Assembly (NCBI RefSeq): GCF_900186865.1 | Contig: NZ_LT906480.1 | Coordinates: forward strand, 2,560,001 to 2,624,000 | DNA length: 64,000 nt | Source of the DNA: Stenotrophomonas maltophilia | Lineage (GTDB): Bacteria > Pseudomonadota > Gammaproteobacteria > Xanthomonadales > Xanthomonadaceae | Reading direction: 5' to 3' | Shown: positions 28,539 through 37,764 of the stretch, piece by piece | Layout: every line of letters starts with the position of its first letter | Numbering within the stretch: the first letter of the stretch is position 1 | The notes under the pieces: model-generated | Seen by the model: only the letters and a program-made list of their open reading frames with translations | Told to the model about the DNA's origin: nothing | Database searches by the model: none | Made by a program: the position numbers and the translations under genes

Positions 28539-28658
28539 GGCCGTGCCCCTCCCCATTCACCTTTGATGGGTAACGAAACGCGAGTTTGTTACTCCTTCCA
28601 CCATCCGTATTAGAGGGGCAGAATCAGGAGGACACAAGCGACGGGGTGTGACCACGCC

Positions 28659-28982
28659 ATGACGGAGCGGACCAACGAATCAATCCTGGCCCCGGAACGC
28701 CGTGAGATCGAAAGAGAATTGACCTTTCATTTCGGGCCTCTCATCGGCTATGAAAACTTGCCGCGAGCTCTTGGCTATCGCTCCAGCCACGCGCTCCGCC
28801 AAGCAGAGGCACGCGGAACCTTGCCCGTGAAGATATTCAAAGTGCCCGGCCGCCGCGGCAAATTTGCCTTTGCGATGGACATCGCCGACTGGATGGTTGG
28901 GCTGAGGGCCGCAATCAGTCCGCCGGCAGTATCTGGCACCCCGCAAGATGAAGCGGCTGCTCTGAAGCCCAACCAGGAATGA
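28659..28982 (+). CDS. Small putative helix-turn-helix protein
   Basis: A 107-residue protein. The central part (LIGYENLPRALGYRSSHALRQAEARGTLP) has the look of an excisionase/MerR-like or PrtN-like winged helix used to bind DNA, followed by a basic strip (GRRGKFAFAMDIADWM). It lies upstream of the TnsA-like gene with a 372-bp gap and may regulate the transposition genes. The assignment rests on pattern only. Confidence 0.6.
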   Translation: MTERTNESILAPERREIERELTFHFGPLIGYENLPRALGYRSSHALRQAEARGTLPVKIFKVPGRRGKFAFAMDIADWMVGLRAAISPPAVSGTPQDEAAALKPNQE

Positions 28983-29354
28983 CGCCCCACAACCCAAACT
29001 CAAGGGGCCGGGCTTGTAGCGTTTCAAGAACAGACTCAAGACGTCCCCGAAGATGCGCTCGCCGAGCGCCGAGGAGAGTACCAAGAGCCGGAAACTAACA
29101 TCTCCGAACCCTGGAAATGACTTGCCCCCGTTGGCGCGGGGGCAAGTGACATCTGTTGGAGCAGATGGTGGTGAAACTCAGCCTGTACCCTGAGGCTCAC
29201 CCTTTTCCTTGACAAAGTCAAGCGACTTCCCGTTCGCGCGGAGGGGTGCGCCCATTTCCTCCCCATCTCATATGGCGGAGGCGAACCTGAATGGGCACCT
29301 TGTTCCAATCTCGAGACCGGGCAGACGTTCGCAAGCCGACGGCTGAGGAGCAGG
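28983..29354. other. Intergenic region before the transposition operon
   Basis: This 372-bp gap has no convincing gene. It holds a perfect hairpin (29120-29147) and a short palindrome TTGAC-AAA-GTCAA (29209-29221) whose left half also reads as a -35 TTGACA. It probably carries the terminator of the small upstream gene and the promoter of the TnsA-like/tniABQ operon. The 30-bp units found after tniQ are not present here by eye. Confidence 0.5.
29120..29147 (+). terminator. Perfect stem-loop after the small HTH gene
   Basis: ACTTGCCCCCG pairs exactly with CGGGGGCAAGT around a 6-base loop (TTGGCG). The following bases are not T-rich, so intrinsic termination is uncertain. Confidence 0.5.
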
Positions 29355-30074
29355 ATGATGACCGCAGGAAAAAGCGCGACCGCCAAACCGACGGACGAAG
29401 ACCGCCGTGAGGGGCATCTGCCCCATTCCCCTCTCGAGCTAGCACGCGGCAAGCGCGACCGCCGCGAAATCTTTGTATTTCAGTCCCCGAAGAATGGGCG
29501 GACCGTAACGGTGGCCGACCTGGTCAACTTTTGCCAGGCGCTGATGCTCGAATTTGACCCCCAGGTGGAGATGTATGTTGAGAGGCCGCGTCGAATCACG
29601 GTAGGCGAGAAGCGCGACCTGGAGTTGAGCTTCTGGGTCGGGCGGAGGGATGGCACCCAGCACTACCAGTTTGTAATCCCTACAAAACGGGTGGCTTCAC
29701 TGAGCGTTGGCTTAGTCAAGCTTCCCGCAGATGACGAGCTCATCCACATGGCCTTGAATCAAGGGCTCGTATTGCGACTCGTCCACGAAAACTCTCTGGC
29801 ATCTCGCGCCAGCGAGGTCGCTGTTGCCTACGAACTACTTCCGCTTGTCTGGGCCAATGCAAAGATCGCGGGGGCCAGGCAGTTGGAAGTGAGGATTGAG
29901 GACATGCTCCAGAACGTTGAGCGCCTCACCATGAGCGCATTACAACTGCAGACGGGCCAGGCCCGGTTCGCAGTGGCTTGCGCAGTGGCAAGCCTCGTCT
30001 ACACCGGCCGCGTACAACTCGTGGACTATCGCCCAGGGGATCCGGATGCCCTCGTGGAGGTGCGTCATGGCTAG
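29355..30074 (+). CDS. TnsA-like protein
   Basis: A 239-residue protein in the TnsA position of a Tn7-like operon. The segment LMLEFDPQVEMYVERPRRITVG is close to the TnsA nuclease core (Glu, then the Asp-Pro-x-Val motif and the Q/E-x-P strand), followed by DLELSFWVGRRDG and HYQFVIPTKR, which would be the Asp and Gln-x-Lys positions. TnsA cuts the 5' ends of the donor transposon so that movement is cut-and-paste. The last motif is only partly conserved, so activity is uncertain. Its stop overlaps the tniA start by 8 bases. Confidence 0.6.
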   Translation: MMTAGKSATAKPTDEDRREGHLPHSPLELARGKRDRREIFVFQSPKNGRTVTVADLVNFCQALMLEFDPQVEMYVERPRRITVGEKRDLELSFWVGRRDGTQHYQFVIPTKRVASLSVGLVKLPADDELIHMALNQGLVLRLVHENSLASRASEVAVAYELLPLVWANAKIAGARQLEVRIEDMLQNVERLTMSALQLQTGQARFAVACAVASLVYTGRVQLVDYRPGDPDALVEVRHG

Positions 30075-31917
30075 GTACGAAATCTATGATCAGGCGACAC
30101 TCGACGAGTGGTACTCCCCACATCCGGTTGATATTGCACCAGATCATCTCTCCAAGTTCCGCGTGGCCAAGGAAGCACTCACCGCCTTGCTTCTGGGCCG
30201 TTCCACCATCACCGCTATATCCCGGAGATATGGAATCTGCCACAAACGCCTGAAGCGCATGGCAATGAAAGCGCCCACGATAGCCCACGATGGCATGCCG
30301 CACGGATTTCGCGTATGCATTCCATGGGGCAGTTACTCGACTGAGCTTTCCTTCGAACCCGCGGAATTGCCGCTGGTTCCAGGAAGATTTGCGTGGCACA
30401 AAGTCTCCGAAGCTGTGCCGAGTGTTAAAGCCTTGATCGATGGCTTTGCAACCCATCTGCCGCCGGGCCGCCCTCCAAGCGCGTTCGTAAAATTGCACCA
30501 ACGAGTCCTTGCGGAGCTGAAGCAGCACAACCTGGAGGACAAATTCCCCCTGAACGATCCTGGCAAGGGGAAGCGCTCGCTGCTTGCTTTGCTCAAGCGG
30601 CGGCAGTCGGCAGTAGCCGACGTGGACCTTTATGAACCTCAATCGGCATCGAACGCTCCTGTCGCTTTGGAGCAAGCAGTACGGATGGGCCTGTTCGCCA
30701 GAACGGAGTTTGACGCGCACCAAATCGATGTTGAATGCAAGATCTCCATCGATATGCCCAATGGCGCGCGTGTTACGCGCAAAGTGTCACGGCTATGGCT
30801 TCTCATCGAAATAGAGACTGAATCCAGGGCGGTAACGGGATGGCTTCTCTGTGTCGGCCAGAGCTATGACAATCTTGATGTAGCGCTCTGCTTGTCCAAG
30901 TCAATGGAACCCTGGGCTCCCAGGGACCTGACGATCCCGGACCTCTTCTACGCACCTGGCGCTGGAATGCCCGTCTATCAGGCAGCAACGCCGATAGTCA
31001 CGCGCTCGGCCGCTGTCGCACTGGACAACTTCCTTGCGCACTCGGCCCATGCACTCGAAGCAGCATTCTGCAGGGCTCGGGGAGGTGTGATGATCTTCGG
31101 AAAGTCGCACACACCGCGCTCACGACCCATTGTAGAGCAATTCTTCTCGCGCTTGGAACGTGGTGCGCTGCGTAAGATCCCCGGCGGTTTTGAGCCCGCC
31201 AAACGGCTGGGGGAAAACAAGATCAGGATCAGCAACTTCTCTCCGGATGCCCATCCCATCCAGATGCACCTTCTCGAGGAGCTCCTGGACGTCATCATAG
31301 CCAACTACAACGCGACGCCTCACTCCGCACTCGGACAGATGACGCCGCTAGCGTATCTCACGAATCGCAAAGAGTCAGCGTTTGCGTTTGCGCCGGAAAC
31401 CTGTGGCCTGGATGCTGCAGATATGGCTTCGACAATCGTAAGCCTGCCCGTAAAAGGCAACAAGGATAATGGGGAGTTGCCCCATGTCACCTACTTGTAT
31501 GCGGACTACCGATCCCCTTCCCTTAACGATAAATGGGGACTGATTGGCACCAGGATTCTTGCGCGCGTGAATAGGCGCGATCTTCGTTCAATCGTGCTAC
31601 TTCAAAGTGCCACCGTGCCATTCGGAGTGGCTACCGCGCGAGCGCCTTGGTCGCGCGCGCCGCATGACGAGAGGACGCGAAGGATCATCTGTCGTTGGTC
31701 CAAACAGCGCAGTGATTTCTCAATCGCTGGCGTGGAGTGTGCAATTGAAGCCTTCATAGCGCATCTTCGATCTACTGCAGACACGTCCCAACCCGCAGTC
31801 GACCAACTTGCGCGCTTGCAGCAGTTGCACTTCGGCCGTCTGCCCGACATTCGGTCCCAGCCAGCTCACATCCCGGTAAGAGTCCCCCGGGGAGGCAAGG
31901 TGAATCTTGATGACTAG
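30067..31917 (+). CDS. tniA: TniA/TnsB-like DDE transposase
   Basis: A 616-residue Mu/TniA-type transposase starting at the ATG at 30067. An N-terminal helix-turn-helix pair (STITAISRRYGICHKRLKRMA) binds the ends. The RNase H-like core shows DDE candidates: Asp in DAHQIDVECKIS, Asp in VALDNFLAHS, and Glu in SRPIVEQFFSRLERG. A C-terminal beta-barrel region and a basic tail follow. It joins transposon 3' ends to the target. The operon order TnsA-like, TniA, TniB, TniQ is that of Tn7/Tn5053-related elements that have TnsA. Confidence 0.88.
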   Translation: MARYEIYDQATLDEWYSPHPVDIAPDHLSKFRVAKEALTALLLGRSTITAISRRYGICHKRLKRMAMKAPTIAHDGMPHGFRVCIPWGSYSTELSFEPAELPLVPGRFAWHKVSEAVPSVKALIDGFATHLPPGRPPSAFVKLHQRVLAELKQHNLEDKFPLNDPGKGKRSLLALLKRRQSAVADVDLYEPQSASNAPVALEQAVRMGLFARTEFDAHQIDVECKISIDMPNGARVTRKVSRLWLLIEIETESRAVTGWLLCVGQSYDNLDVALCLSKSMEPWAPRDLTIPDLFYAPGAGMPVYQAATPIVTRSAAVALDNFLAHSAHALEAAFCRARGGVMIFGKSHTPRSRPIVEQFFSRLERGALRKIPGGFEPAKRLGENKIRISNFSPDAHPIQMHLLEELLDVIIANYNATPHSALGQMTPLAYLTNRKESAFAFAPETCGLDAADMASTIVSLPVKGNKDNGELPHVTYLYADYRSPSLNDKWGLIGTRILARVNRRDLRSIVLLQSATVPFGVATARAPWSRAPHDERTRRIICRWSKQRSDFSIAGVECAIEAFIAHLRSTADTSQPAVDQLARLQQLHFGRLPDIRSQPAHIPVRVPRGGKVNLDD

Positions 31918-32986
31918 ATCGGACCTTGCGGAGGCCATCATGGCCGTCCGTCGCCTTGACCCCGACCATCCACTTTTCATTGAGTCTGGCTACCGTATCA
32001 ACACGAAGCCTGTCGAACGCATGGCGGATTTCGTTCTGTACAACATTCAGCAGGGTCATCATGGATGCTCTCTTTATTCAGAGAGCGGGGTTGGCAAATC
32101 CACGGCGCAAGACTATCTAGTCGAAACCGACTGGCGCTGGCTCGTGGAGGACGGACGCCGCGCAGGTGTGGCCAGGGCAATCGTCGCAACCTCAGATGCA
32201 TGCAGGAGCCCGCTGAGCTTCTGGCACGCGCTTTCACATCAACTGGGAATGCCGCGCTGGTCATCGGCCAGGCCTCACGAGCTGAGGGCACGAATACACA
32301 ATCACATGCGCGCCGCGTGTGGGCACGCCGACGTACGCAGGTACGTATTGTTCATCGACAGTGCTCAACGGCTCACCAATCTTGAGTTTCAGTGCTTAGA
32401 AGATCTTGATAACTTGATGAGCAAGGACAGGCTTACTCTCTTTTTGGTCTTTGTGTACCAAAGTGACCAGCAGGGCATCGAGCTTGGCGACATGTGGCAG
32501 CACCATCCGTCACATGTTGTTCGCCGGTGGTTTCTGGACTCAGCCCCATTTCTTCCTCTTGCGGCGCGAGATGAAGTCAGGCATGCCCTGTCGCGCTACG
32601 ACGGCGCAGCATGGTGGCCGACAGAGGACATGCCATTTTCTAGATACTTCGCCACCGACGCATTTGATCGCGGATGGCGGCTGGAATCTGAAACGGAGAT
32701 GATTTGCGATGCTGTGTCCGCCCTCCGGAGGGAGGTGGGACTTCCCGAACATAGTGGCTGGCCGATGTGCTCCTTCACATCGACCGTGCGGAATCTGCTA
32801 ACGAACGCTTGGTTTCAGCAGAGTTTCGAACGCTTCACTCCATCTGACGTCCGTGCTGCGCTTGTGCATGTCGGGTACCTGCGAACCGAGTTCATTCGCA
32901 TGCGCGAGAAGATGTCCGACAAGGCAATCGCCATCATTGAGAAGATACAGAATACGGCAAACCAGGTAGGGGGAAGCAATGAATAG
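31907..32986 (+). CDS. tniB: TniB/TnsC-like AAA+ regulator
   Basis: A 359-residue AAA+ ATPase with Walker A SESGVGKSTAQD, Walker B RYVLFIDSAQRL and sensor-like LFLVFVYQSD. TniB/TnsC forms ATP-dependent filaments on target DNA and links the TniQ target selector to the transposase. The start at 31907 (or 31910) overlaps the tniA 3' end by about 11 bases. The 3' end overlaps tniQ by 8 bases, so the whole module is translationally coupled. Confidence 0.88.
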   Translation: MMTRSDLAEAIMAVRRLDPDHPLFIESGYRINTKPVERMADFVLYNIQQGHHGCSLYSESGVGKSTAQDYLVETDWRWLVEDGRRAGVARAIVATSDACRSPLSFWHALSHQLGMPRWSSARPHELRARIHNHMRAACGHADVRRYVLFIDSAQRLTNLEFQCLEDLDNLMSKDRLTLFLVFVYQSDQQGIELGDMWQHHPSHVVRRWFLDSAPFLPLAARDEVRHALSRYDGAAWWPTEDMPFSRYFATDAFDRGWRLESETEMICDAVSALRREVGLPEHSGWPMCSFTSTVRNLLTNAWFQQSFERFTPSDVRAALVHVGYLRTEFIRMREKMSDKAIAIIEKIQNTANQVGGSNE

Positions 32987-34358
32987 CTCTCGCGCCGTAA
33001 ATCCTTCTACGCCTCGGATTGTCGGCGCAGAGCATGAGTTCTATCCATACATATCGGGCTACGGCGTGCTGCAGCGGATCGTTGCACTGGGCATGCCAAC
33101 AAGTGAGCAACTCATGATCATGGGGGTGAGGCGTAAGACTGGGCGCTCCATGCTCCGCCCTTTGCTTCTGCCGGGCCGGGTGCAGGATACTTTTGCGTCA
33201 GCCATCGAAGTCCGTGACGTCACAACGAAGAATCTATGGAATCCGGCCGCGTGGCTTCCAGTTCAATCACTTCGACTTCTCGCGGGTAGTGAGCTTCCAT
33301 ATATGCGGTGCCCCGCATGCGCACTTCACGGCTACCATTGTTCACTATTTCTCCTTCCTTCCATCTCTGCGTGCCCTTGGCATGGCGAGAAGCTCATCAG
33401 CCACTGCGAGGCATGCGGAAGGACGCTGGGCACCAGTTTTGACCACTCCGGTGGTCTCGGGACTTGTACTTGTGGATTTCAGCCAATCGACGCCCACACA
33501 GCGCTACTGGACGTCAGGCAATTTCCCGCTCGTGAAGTGTCGCAGTGGGTGGATGACTACCTTCATTGGGCATCACGCCAGCGGGCAGGCCGAGTGATTC
33601 ACTTCCCCAGTGATGCGCAAAGCTGGCCTTCAGCTCTGGCGCGCCTGATTGATAGAACGACTCCTATGCCGCCCGTCCACCAGGACGATGGCAATGCTCA
33701 CGTAAGGTATGAGGCTTTCCAGCCATCCGCTGACGATCCGGAGCCAGGGGCGTTCTGGGGCTGGGCAATGATTGGCGGCAACTCGGGCCTCATGTGCGCT
33801 CCGCTCCCATTGATGGCCTACGATGCTTTGACGCGGGCCACTGCAGCGGCATGCGCCAGGGTCGGACTTGAAGGCCTATCTGTCCTGAGCTTCCGCTCAA
33901 CGCACTACGACACCCAAGGACCCACTGAGGTAGAGCGGCACGAGTCGTTCCTAGCTCCCTATGGTGTTTCTGCCAGCGGCGCGACTTGGCTCAATCTCTC
34001 GGTTGTCGACCCGATGGTAACGTTAGCGTGCGGCACAGCGCTGGAGCTGGCCGCTGCGGCCTTTGGTATCGCGAACGACAAGCCGGATAGGTCCCCTTCC
34101 GTAATCGTCGCTTCGGTATTGGACAGCATTAAGGGAAGATCCGCCTTGGTCGACGCGCTTGTGTGGGTTCTGGCAACCGCTTATGAGGAAGGCTTGGCGT
34201 TGACGCTTGCAAGGGTGTTCAAGCTGAATCCGAAGGATGTACTGCCTTCAGGTGGGTATCCGGTCATCGAGCTTCAGGGTTCCGCCCGTTCCTTGAGAGA
34301 AGTCCGGGTCGCCTGGGTGACACCTCGAAAAACAGCTAGAATCCAGCAGAAATCCTAA
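32979..34358 (+). CDS. tniQ: TniQ-family target-selection protein
   Basis: A 459-residue TniQ protein. The zinc-finger part is clear: MRCPACALHGYHCSLF, then ACPWHGEKLISHCEACG and GTCTCGF. TniQ/TnsD proteins recognise the insertion site or a guide complex and recruit TniB. There is no separate TnsD or TnsE gene and no Cas gene nearby, so this TniQ probably chooses the target itself or with the unknown genes. The C-terminal half shows no familiar DNA-binding motif. Confidence 0.85.
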   Translation: MNSSRAVNPSTPRIVGAEHEFYPYISGYGVLQRIVALGMPTSEQLMIMGVRRKTGRSMLRPLLLPGRVQDTFASAIEVRDVTTKNLWNPAAWLPVQSLRLLAGSELPYMRCPACALHGYHCSLFLLPSISACPWHGEKLISHCEACGRTLGTSFDHSGGLGTCTCGFQPIDAHTALLDVRQFPAREVSQWVDDYLHWASRQRAGRVIHFPSDAQSWPSALARLIDRTTPMPPVHQDDGNAHVRYEAFQPSADDPEPGAFWGWAMIGGNSGLMCAPLPLMAYDALTRATAAACARVGLEGLSVLSFRSTHYDTQGPTEVERHESFLAPYGVSASGATWLNLSVVDPMVTLACGTALELAAAAFGIANDKPDRSPSVIVASVLDSIKGRSALVDALVWVLATAYEEGLALTLARVFKLNPKDVLPSGGYPVIELQGSARSLREVRVAWVTPRKTARIQQKS

Positions 34359-34502
34359 GGCAGGCAGTTCTTAGCAATTTTTGCCATCATTGGGGCAACG
34401 GCACTGTCTCGTGCCGGACTGCGAACGGCAGTAGCCTTCATGCGAGTACGCAACACAAGGGGAGGCTTTGCCGCCGCGTGGGCTAATTGGCAATTCTAAT
34501 GA
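34359..34502. other. Intergenic DNA between tniQ and the 30-bp array
   Basis: This stretch of 144 bases shows no gene. It contains a CTAATTGG...ATTCTAAT stretch just before the array and is less GC-rich than the host genes. No intrinsic terminator for tniQ is evident. Confidence 0.4.
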
Positions 34503-34652
34503 ACCCCCGGCAGTCGTGGGCGTGTTTTATGGGCTTCCGGAACTGTTGGGCGTTATTTATGTACTTCTGGAAATGCCGGGCGTCTTTGGTGAACTTCCGG
34601 GAATATCGGGCATGTTTGGTGGACTTCCGGAAATATCGGGCATCTTTGGTGG
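34503..34652. repeat. Five tandem 30-bp degenerate repeats
   Basis: Units begin at 34503, 34533, 34563, 34593 and 34623. The consensus runs ACTTCCGGAAATATCGGGCA followed by TCTTTGGTGG, and the last two units are nearly identical (2 differences). They lie 145 bases after tniQ. Multiple transposase-binding sites at element ends are a hallmark of Tn7/Tn5053 relatives, so this may be a transposon end. There are no spacers, so it is not a CRISPR array. Because 30 is a multiple of three the array also forms an open frame, which I regard as incidental. Confidence 0.8.
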
Positions 34653-35145
34653 ACGGAAGCTGCCAGGAAGAGGCTAAGCCCACCCCATCCATATCTTCTA
34701 AAATCAATGCGTTAGAGGCCGGGCGTTTTCGGTGCGGCAGACAGGTCACCTGCTGGAACCTTCCAATGTGAGGTGGTGATCTCTCCAGTCTTCCGCCGCA
34801 ACGAAATCTGGCGTGATCTACCTTCTCGAGGGCCTCAGAATTCGCCGATTCGTGGCTTTCGGAACGCTTGGCCGAGCTCACTTCGCGATGATTGAACGCC
34901 TGCAGCGGTCGCGCGCTGTTCGGGTGAACGCTGCGCAGTGCGCGCAGTTGCGGCGCTGACATGGATTGCGGTGTCAGCTCGATGTTCCAGAGCGCGCCTT
35001 CTGTTCATCGCGGCGCCGTAAGGTAAGCGAGCCGACGTAGCGCAGACCGACAGGACTCGCGGGAAACAGCTCCGGAGACTTGCGCACGTGAGTCCAGGAT
35101 TCTGCAATGGAATTGGCTACGGGAGACGCGCGGTCCCTGCGTGAT
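34653..35145. other. Gene-poor boundary segment
   Basis: About 490 bases without a convincing reading frame on either strand; the short frames here have no protein-like composition or start signals. It separates the Tn7-like module from the kinase-helicase operon and may hold a decayed element end. I see no match to the 30-bp units in it. Confidence 0.4.
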
Positions 35146-35177
35146 AAAAAATCAGGGGAGTCGCCCCCTCCCCTGAT
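35146..35177 (-). terminator. Strong intrinsic terminator of the kinase-helicase operon
   Basis: Read on the minus strand, ATCAGGGGAG and CTCCCCTGAT pair perfectly around a 7-base loop and are followed by six T residues (35151-35146). It lies 25 bases after the stop of the last operon gene. Confidence 0.9.
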
Positions 35178-35202
35178 ATATCTCTTCTAAAATTTCGTGC
35201 AG

Positions 35203-36609
35203 TTAGCTCTTTGTCTTTTTGCTGGTTTTCCTTCCCTTTGAGGGGGCTGAGTCAGTAAACATGTCATCAGTTGATGGGCGCTGTGCGTGAAGAATCTTTC
35301 TGGCCTTCTCGGCGTATCTATGCAGCTGTTCAATTACTGAGGCCAGCTCCATTGAGATTCCGGCATCGGTAGGTTGCGGTGATATCGAGGAAGATGGGAG
35401 CCTAGCCTGCCTGAGGTTATCATCCGCGTGAAGTCGCATCTGGCACGAGACCCCAGGAAATATCTCGATTGAAAGCGAGGTTTGCACCTGTCTTGGTATC
35501 CCTTGAAGTGCCTGAGGCCCTCGGATGGCATTCGTGACCCAGTTGTACTCAATCCAGGAAATGTCGGAAAGAGGGGGGGAAGACCATGAAAGCGAAGCCT
35601 TGACGTGCTTCTCGACCCCTTTCAAAGCCTTGGTCCAGGTGGGATCCCAGTATTTTCGTCCAGCCAATCCGGCGATAAGGCCGAACCATACATGGGCTAG
35701 AGAAGCTAGCTTGCTGTACTTCTTGATTAGAAAGGCGTGACTTGTCCCTCGGCCTACAAGGAACGCGGCAGCTGCGATCGTGGCAGCGTGCCGCGACGCG
35801 TGGTTGGGCGAGCTCACGATCGCCGCGGAGGCGGACGAAGCAACTTGCTGAAACGCTACCACGCGCTCTTCGATTGATTCGCTACGAAGTGCTAGCGGTA
35901 GTGGGTTGTTTTCGCGTGGCGCTGGTTCATTTGGAGCCTGATAGGCGTGCGCAGCAGTTGCAATGAACTCCGCCAGCTCCCAGATTTCAGACGCGCGCCC
36001 CATGTTCGTAGACGCTATTGACCAAATCGGCACCAGTGCGTCGACGTTGATGCTCCGCCTCAGAAAGCGCGGGTCAGATTCGATTGCTCTTAGTCGTTCG
36101 GTGGATGTACGCGTGACTTTGTATGAATCATAGAGCTTATGCGCTCGTGCAATTGCTATAGAAAAGCAAGCTTGCACTCTCGATAGCGAAATGTTTTCTA
36201 GGCTGATGTCTTGTTCGCTCTGCGCAAGGAGCTCCCCGAGCACAACGCTAGCCCAGCGGTCATCTCTAAAAGAGTGGGTCGGATTATCCTCAATAGAAAT
36301 TGTCTCCCAGTCGTCGGAGGAAAGTACCCGCCCAAACTGGCTTAGCGGAAATGTGTCGCGAGCGAAAACGCGAAGCCAGGATAGAGTTTCGGATGCGCTC
36401 CCAATTTCAAGAACAAAGACGGTGGGAGCTTGGTTTTCCGGGTCATCCACTGTGTCCCAGGGAAATCCCGCGCTTGCTATATTGTCATAGCTCCGCCCCG
36501 AAAATGGGTAGCTACTCTGCATCTTTCCCTGATATGCGTCGGGCCCTAGGATTGAATCAGGAATTTCGTCCCTGCTTAGCGGGTACCAGACAAATTTTGG
36601 AGTATTCAT
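35203..36609 (-). CDS. Unknown third protein of the kinase-helicase operon
   Basis: A 468-residue soluble protein with no domain I recognise. It begins MNTPKFVWYPLSRDEIP, has an Ala-rich helical middle (AATIAAAAFLVGRGTSHAF) and ends in a Lys-rich tail (KGRKTSKKTKS). Its ATG lies immediately before the helicase stop is complete (no spacer), so it is translated from the same message. GC is visibly lower than in the host genes. In a defence operon it could be the sensor or the toxic effector; nothing in the sequence decides this. Confidence 0.75.
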   Translation of the reverse strand: MNTPKFVWYPLSRDEIPDSILGPDAYQGKMQSSYPFSGRSYDNIASAGFPWDTVDDPENQAPTVFVLEIGSASETLSWLRVFARDTFPLSQFGRVLSSDDWETISIEDNPTHSFRDDRWASVVLGELLAQSEQDISLENISLSRVQACFSIAIARAHKLYDSYKVTRTSTERLRAIESDPRFLRRSINVDALVPIWSIASTNMGRASEIWELAEFIATAAHAYQAPNEPAPRENNPLPLALRSESIEERVVAFQQVASSASAAIVSSPNHASRHAATIAAAAFLVGRGTSHAFLIKKYSKLASLAHVWFGLIAGLAGRKYWDPTWTKALKGVEKHVKASLSWSSPPLSDISWIEYNWVTNAIRGPQALQGIPRQVQTSLSIEIFPGVSCQMRLHADDNLRQARLPSSSISPQPTDAGISMELASVIEQLHRYAEKARKILHAQRPSTDDMFTDSAPSKGRKTSKKTKS

Positions 36610-37764
36610 TCAGTGCGCGCCCGGGAATAGTGCGTCAATGTCAAAAGGCTTGTTCTCCGCGAAGGCCTGTTCAAGTTCAGGGTTTGTTTTTCCTGAGGTG
36701 TACGCGTTTAGGGCGGTTTTGGCGCGGGTGACAGCGGTGTAGGAGAGCGTTGGGTTGTTCATATGCCCATGTCTCAGCTCTTCAATCCCGAACATATGAA
36801 CCGCCCTGAATTCGACGCCCTTCGAGGAGTGCATGGTCATCACATGTATTTGTGCGTCAGTCGAGAAGTCCGTTCCGTCTATCAAATGGCTGCAGGAAGT
36901 TGCACTCAAATCAGAGGCCATAAGTCGCCCGAAGACTTCCTCAGCCGTGTCTCTCTTTCCGCACAAGATGCCAATTCGGTCGCCAGCATAAGCTGATACC
37001 TGCACATTTAATATTTCCAGCATCGTTTCAAACTGCGCGTCTCTATCGGGCAGGCGATGGAGCTCCGCAGATGACTTTCCCATTTTTCTTTCGTCATAGT
37101 TGGAGGTCGCCTCGAGAGACTCCGCGGGCGAAGGTGGTACGATGAGTCTGTCAGCAACTCGTGCTATTCGATGCCCAATTCTGTAGTGGCTGGAGAGTGA
37201 GTACTTTTTGAGGTCTAGTGCCTCTGCTCCATTCAGGCCGGTTTGATGGTAGATGCTTTGCTTCATGTCGCCGCAAACGCATATGTTTTCAGAAATTTCT
37301 GCGAGGCATTCAATCTCCCCGGTCGTTAGGTCTTGCGCCTCATCAATAAAAACGGAGCTAATTAGCTTGTTGGTTGGAATCTTCTTGTTTGCTTCTCTCA
37401 GAAGCTCGATGGTTGTCTTTCGGGCAGCTTCATTAAACTCTCCGCCATCAACAATGTCCTTGTTGAGGTAAAGTTTGACGTGTTTTCGTGCCCATGAATG
37501 AAATGTGCGCACCTGATCGGGCTCAATTAGCCCAGTCGCCACCAGGCCGCTTCGCAGGAAGCGACTTAGTGATTTCGTGTAAGTCACTACCAGTACATTC
37601 TTGTCCCCTTGCCCTGCGACAAACTGTGCGCGGAGAAGAAGGAGATTTGTTTTTCCGGAGCCGGCCGGCCCTTCAAGCTGGTAGCGGCCTTTAGCCGGGA
37701 GATTGATGAAATCTAATTGCGTCGGGTCTAGCTCGTCCTTGGATATCCACCAGCTTGTAATCAT
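36610..37764 (-). CDS. Compact UvrD-like superfamily 1 helicase
   Basis: A 384-residue helicase: Walker A LEGPAGSGKTNLLLL near residue 35, motif Ia VVTYTKSLSRFLRSG, Walker B VFIDEAQDLT, motif III VCGDMKQSIYHQ, motif IV-like LSSHYRIGHRIA, motif V MTMHSSKGVEF and motif VI YTAVTRAKTAL. All core motifs are intact, but the protein is about half the length of UvrD and lacks the usual 1B/2B insertions. Its start shares TAATG with the kinase stop. Small helicases of this class accompany effectors in several phage-defence systems, including the GajB-like one at 4176-5273. Confidence 0.88.
   Translation of the reverse strand: MITSWWISKDELDPTQLDFINLPAKGRYQLEGPAGSGKTNLLLLRAQFVAGQGDKNVLVVTYTKSLSRFLRSGLVATGLIEPDQVRTFHSWARKHVKLYLNKDIVDGGEFNEAARKTTIELLREANKKIPTNKLISSVFIDEAQDLTTGEIECLAEISENICVCGDMKQSIYHQTGLNGAEALDLKKYSLSSHYRIGHRIARVADRLIVPPSPAESLEATSNYDERKMGKSSAELHRLPDRDAQFETMLEILNVQVSAYAGDRIGILCGKRDTAEEVFGRLMASDLSATSCSHLIDGTDFSTDAQIHVMTMHSSKGVEFRAVHMFGIEELRHGHMNNPTLSYTAVTRAKTALNAYTSGKTNPELEQAFAENKPFDIDALFPGAH

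Noticed and set aside
34503..34652. CRISPR array
   Set aside because: The repeats are contiguous with no spacers between them, and no cas gene is present.
34468..34677. Open frame with a 10-residue periodic peptide over the 30-bp array
   Set aside because: The periodicity follows from the 30-bp DNA units. The frame has no ribosome binding site that I can see and its composition is unlike neighbouring proteins, so it is treated as non-coding repeat.
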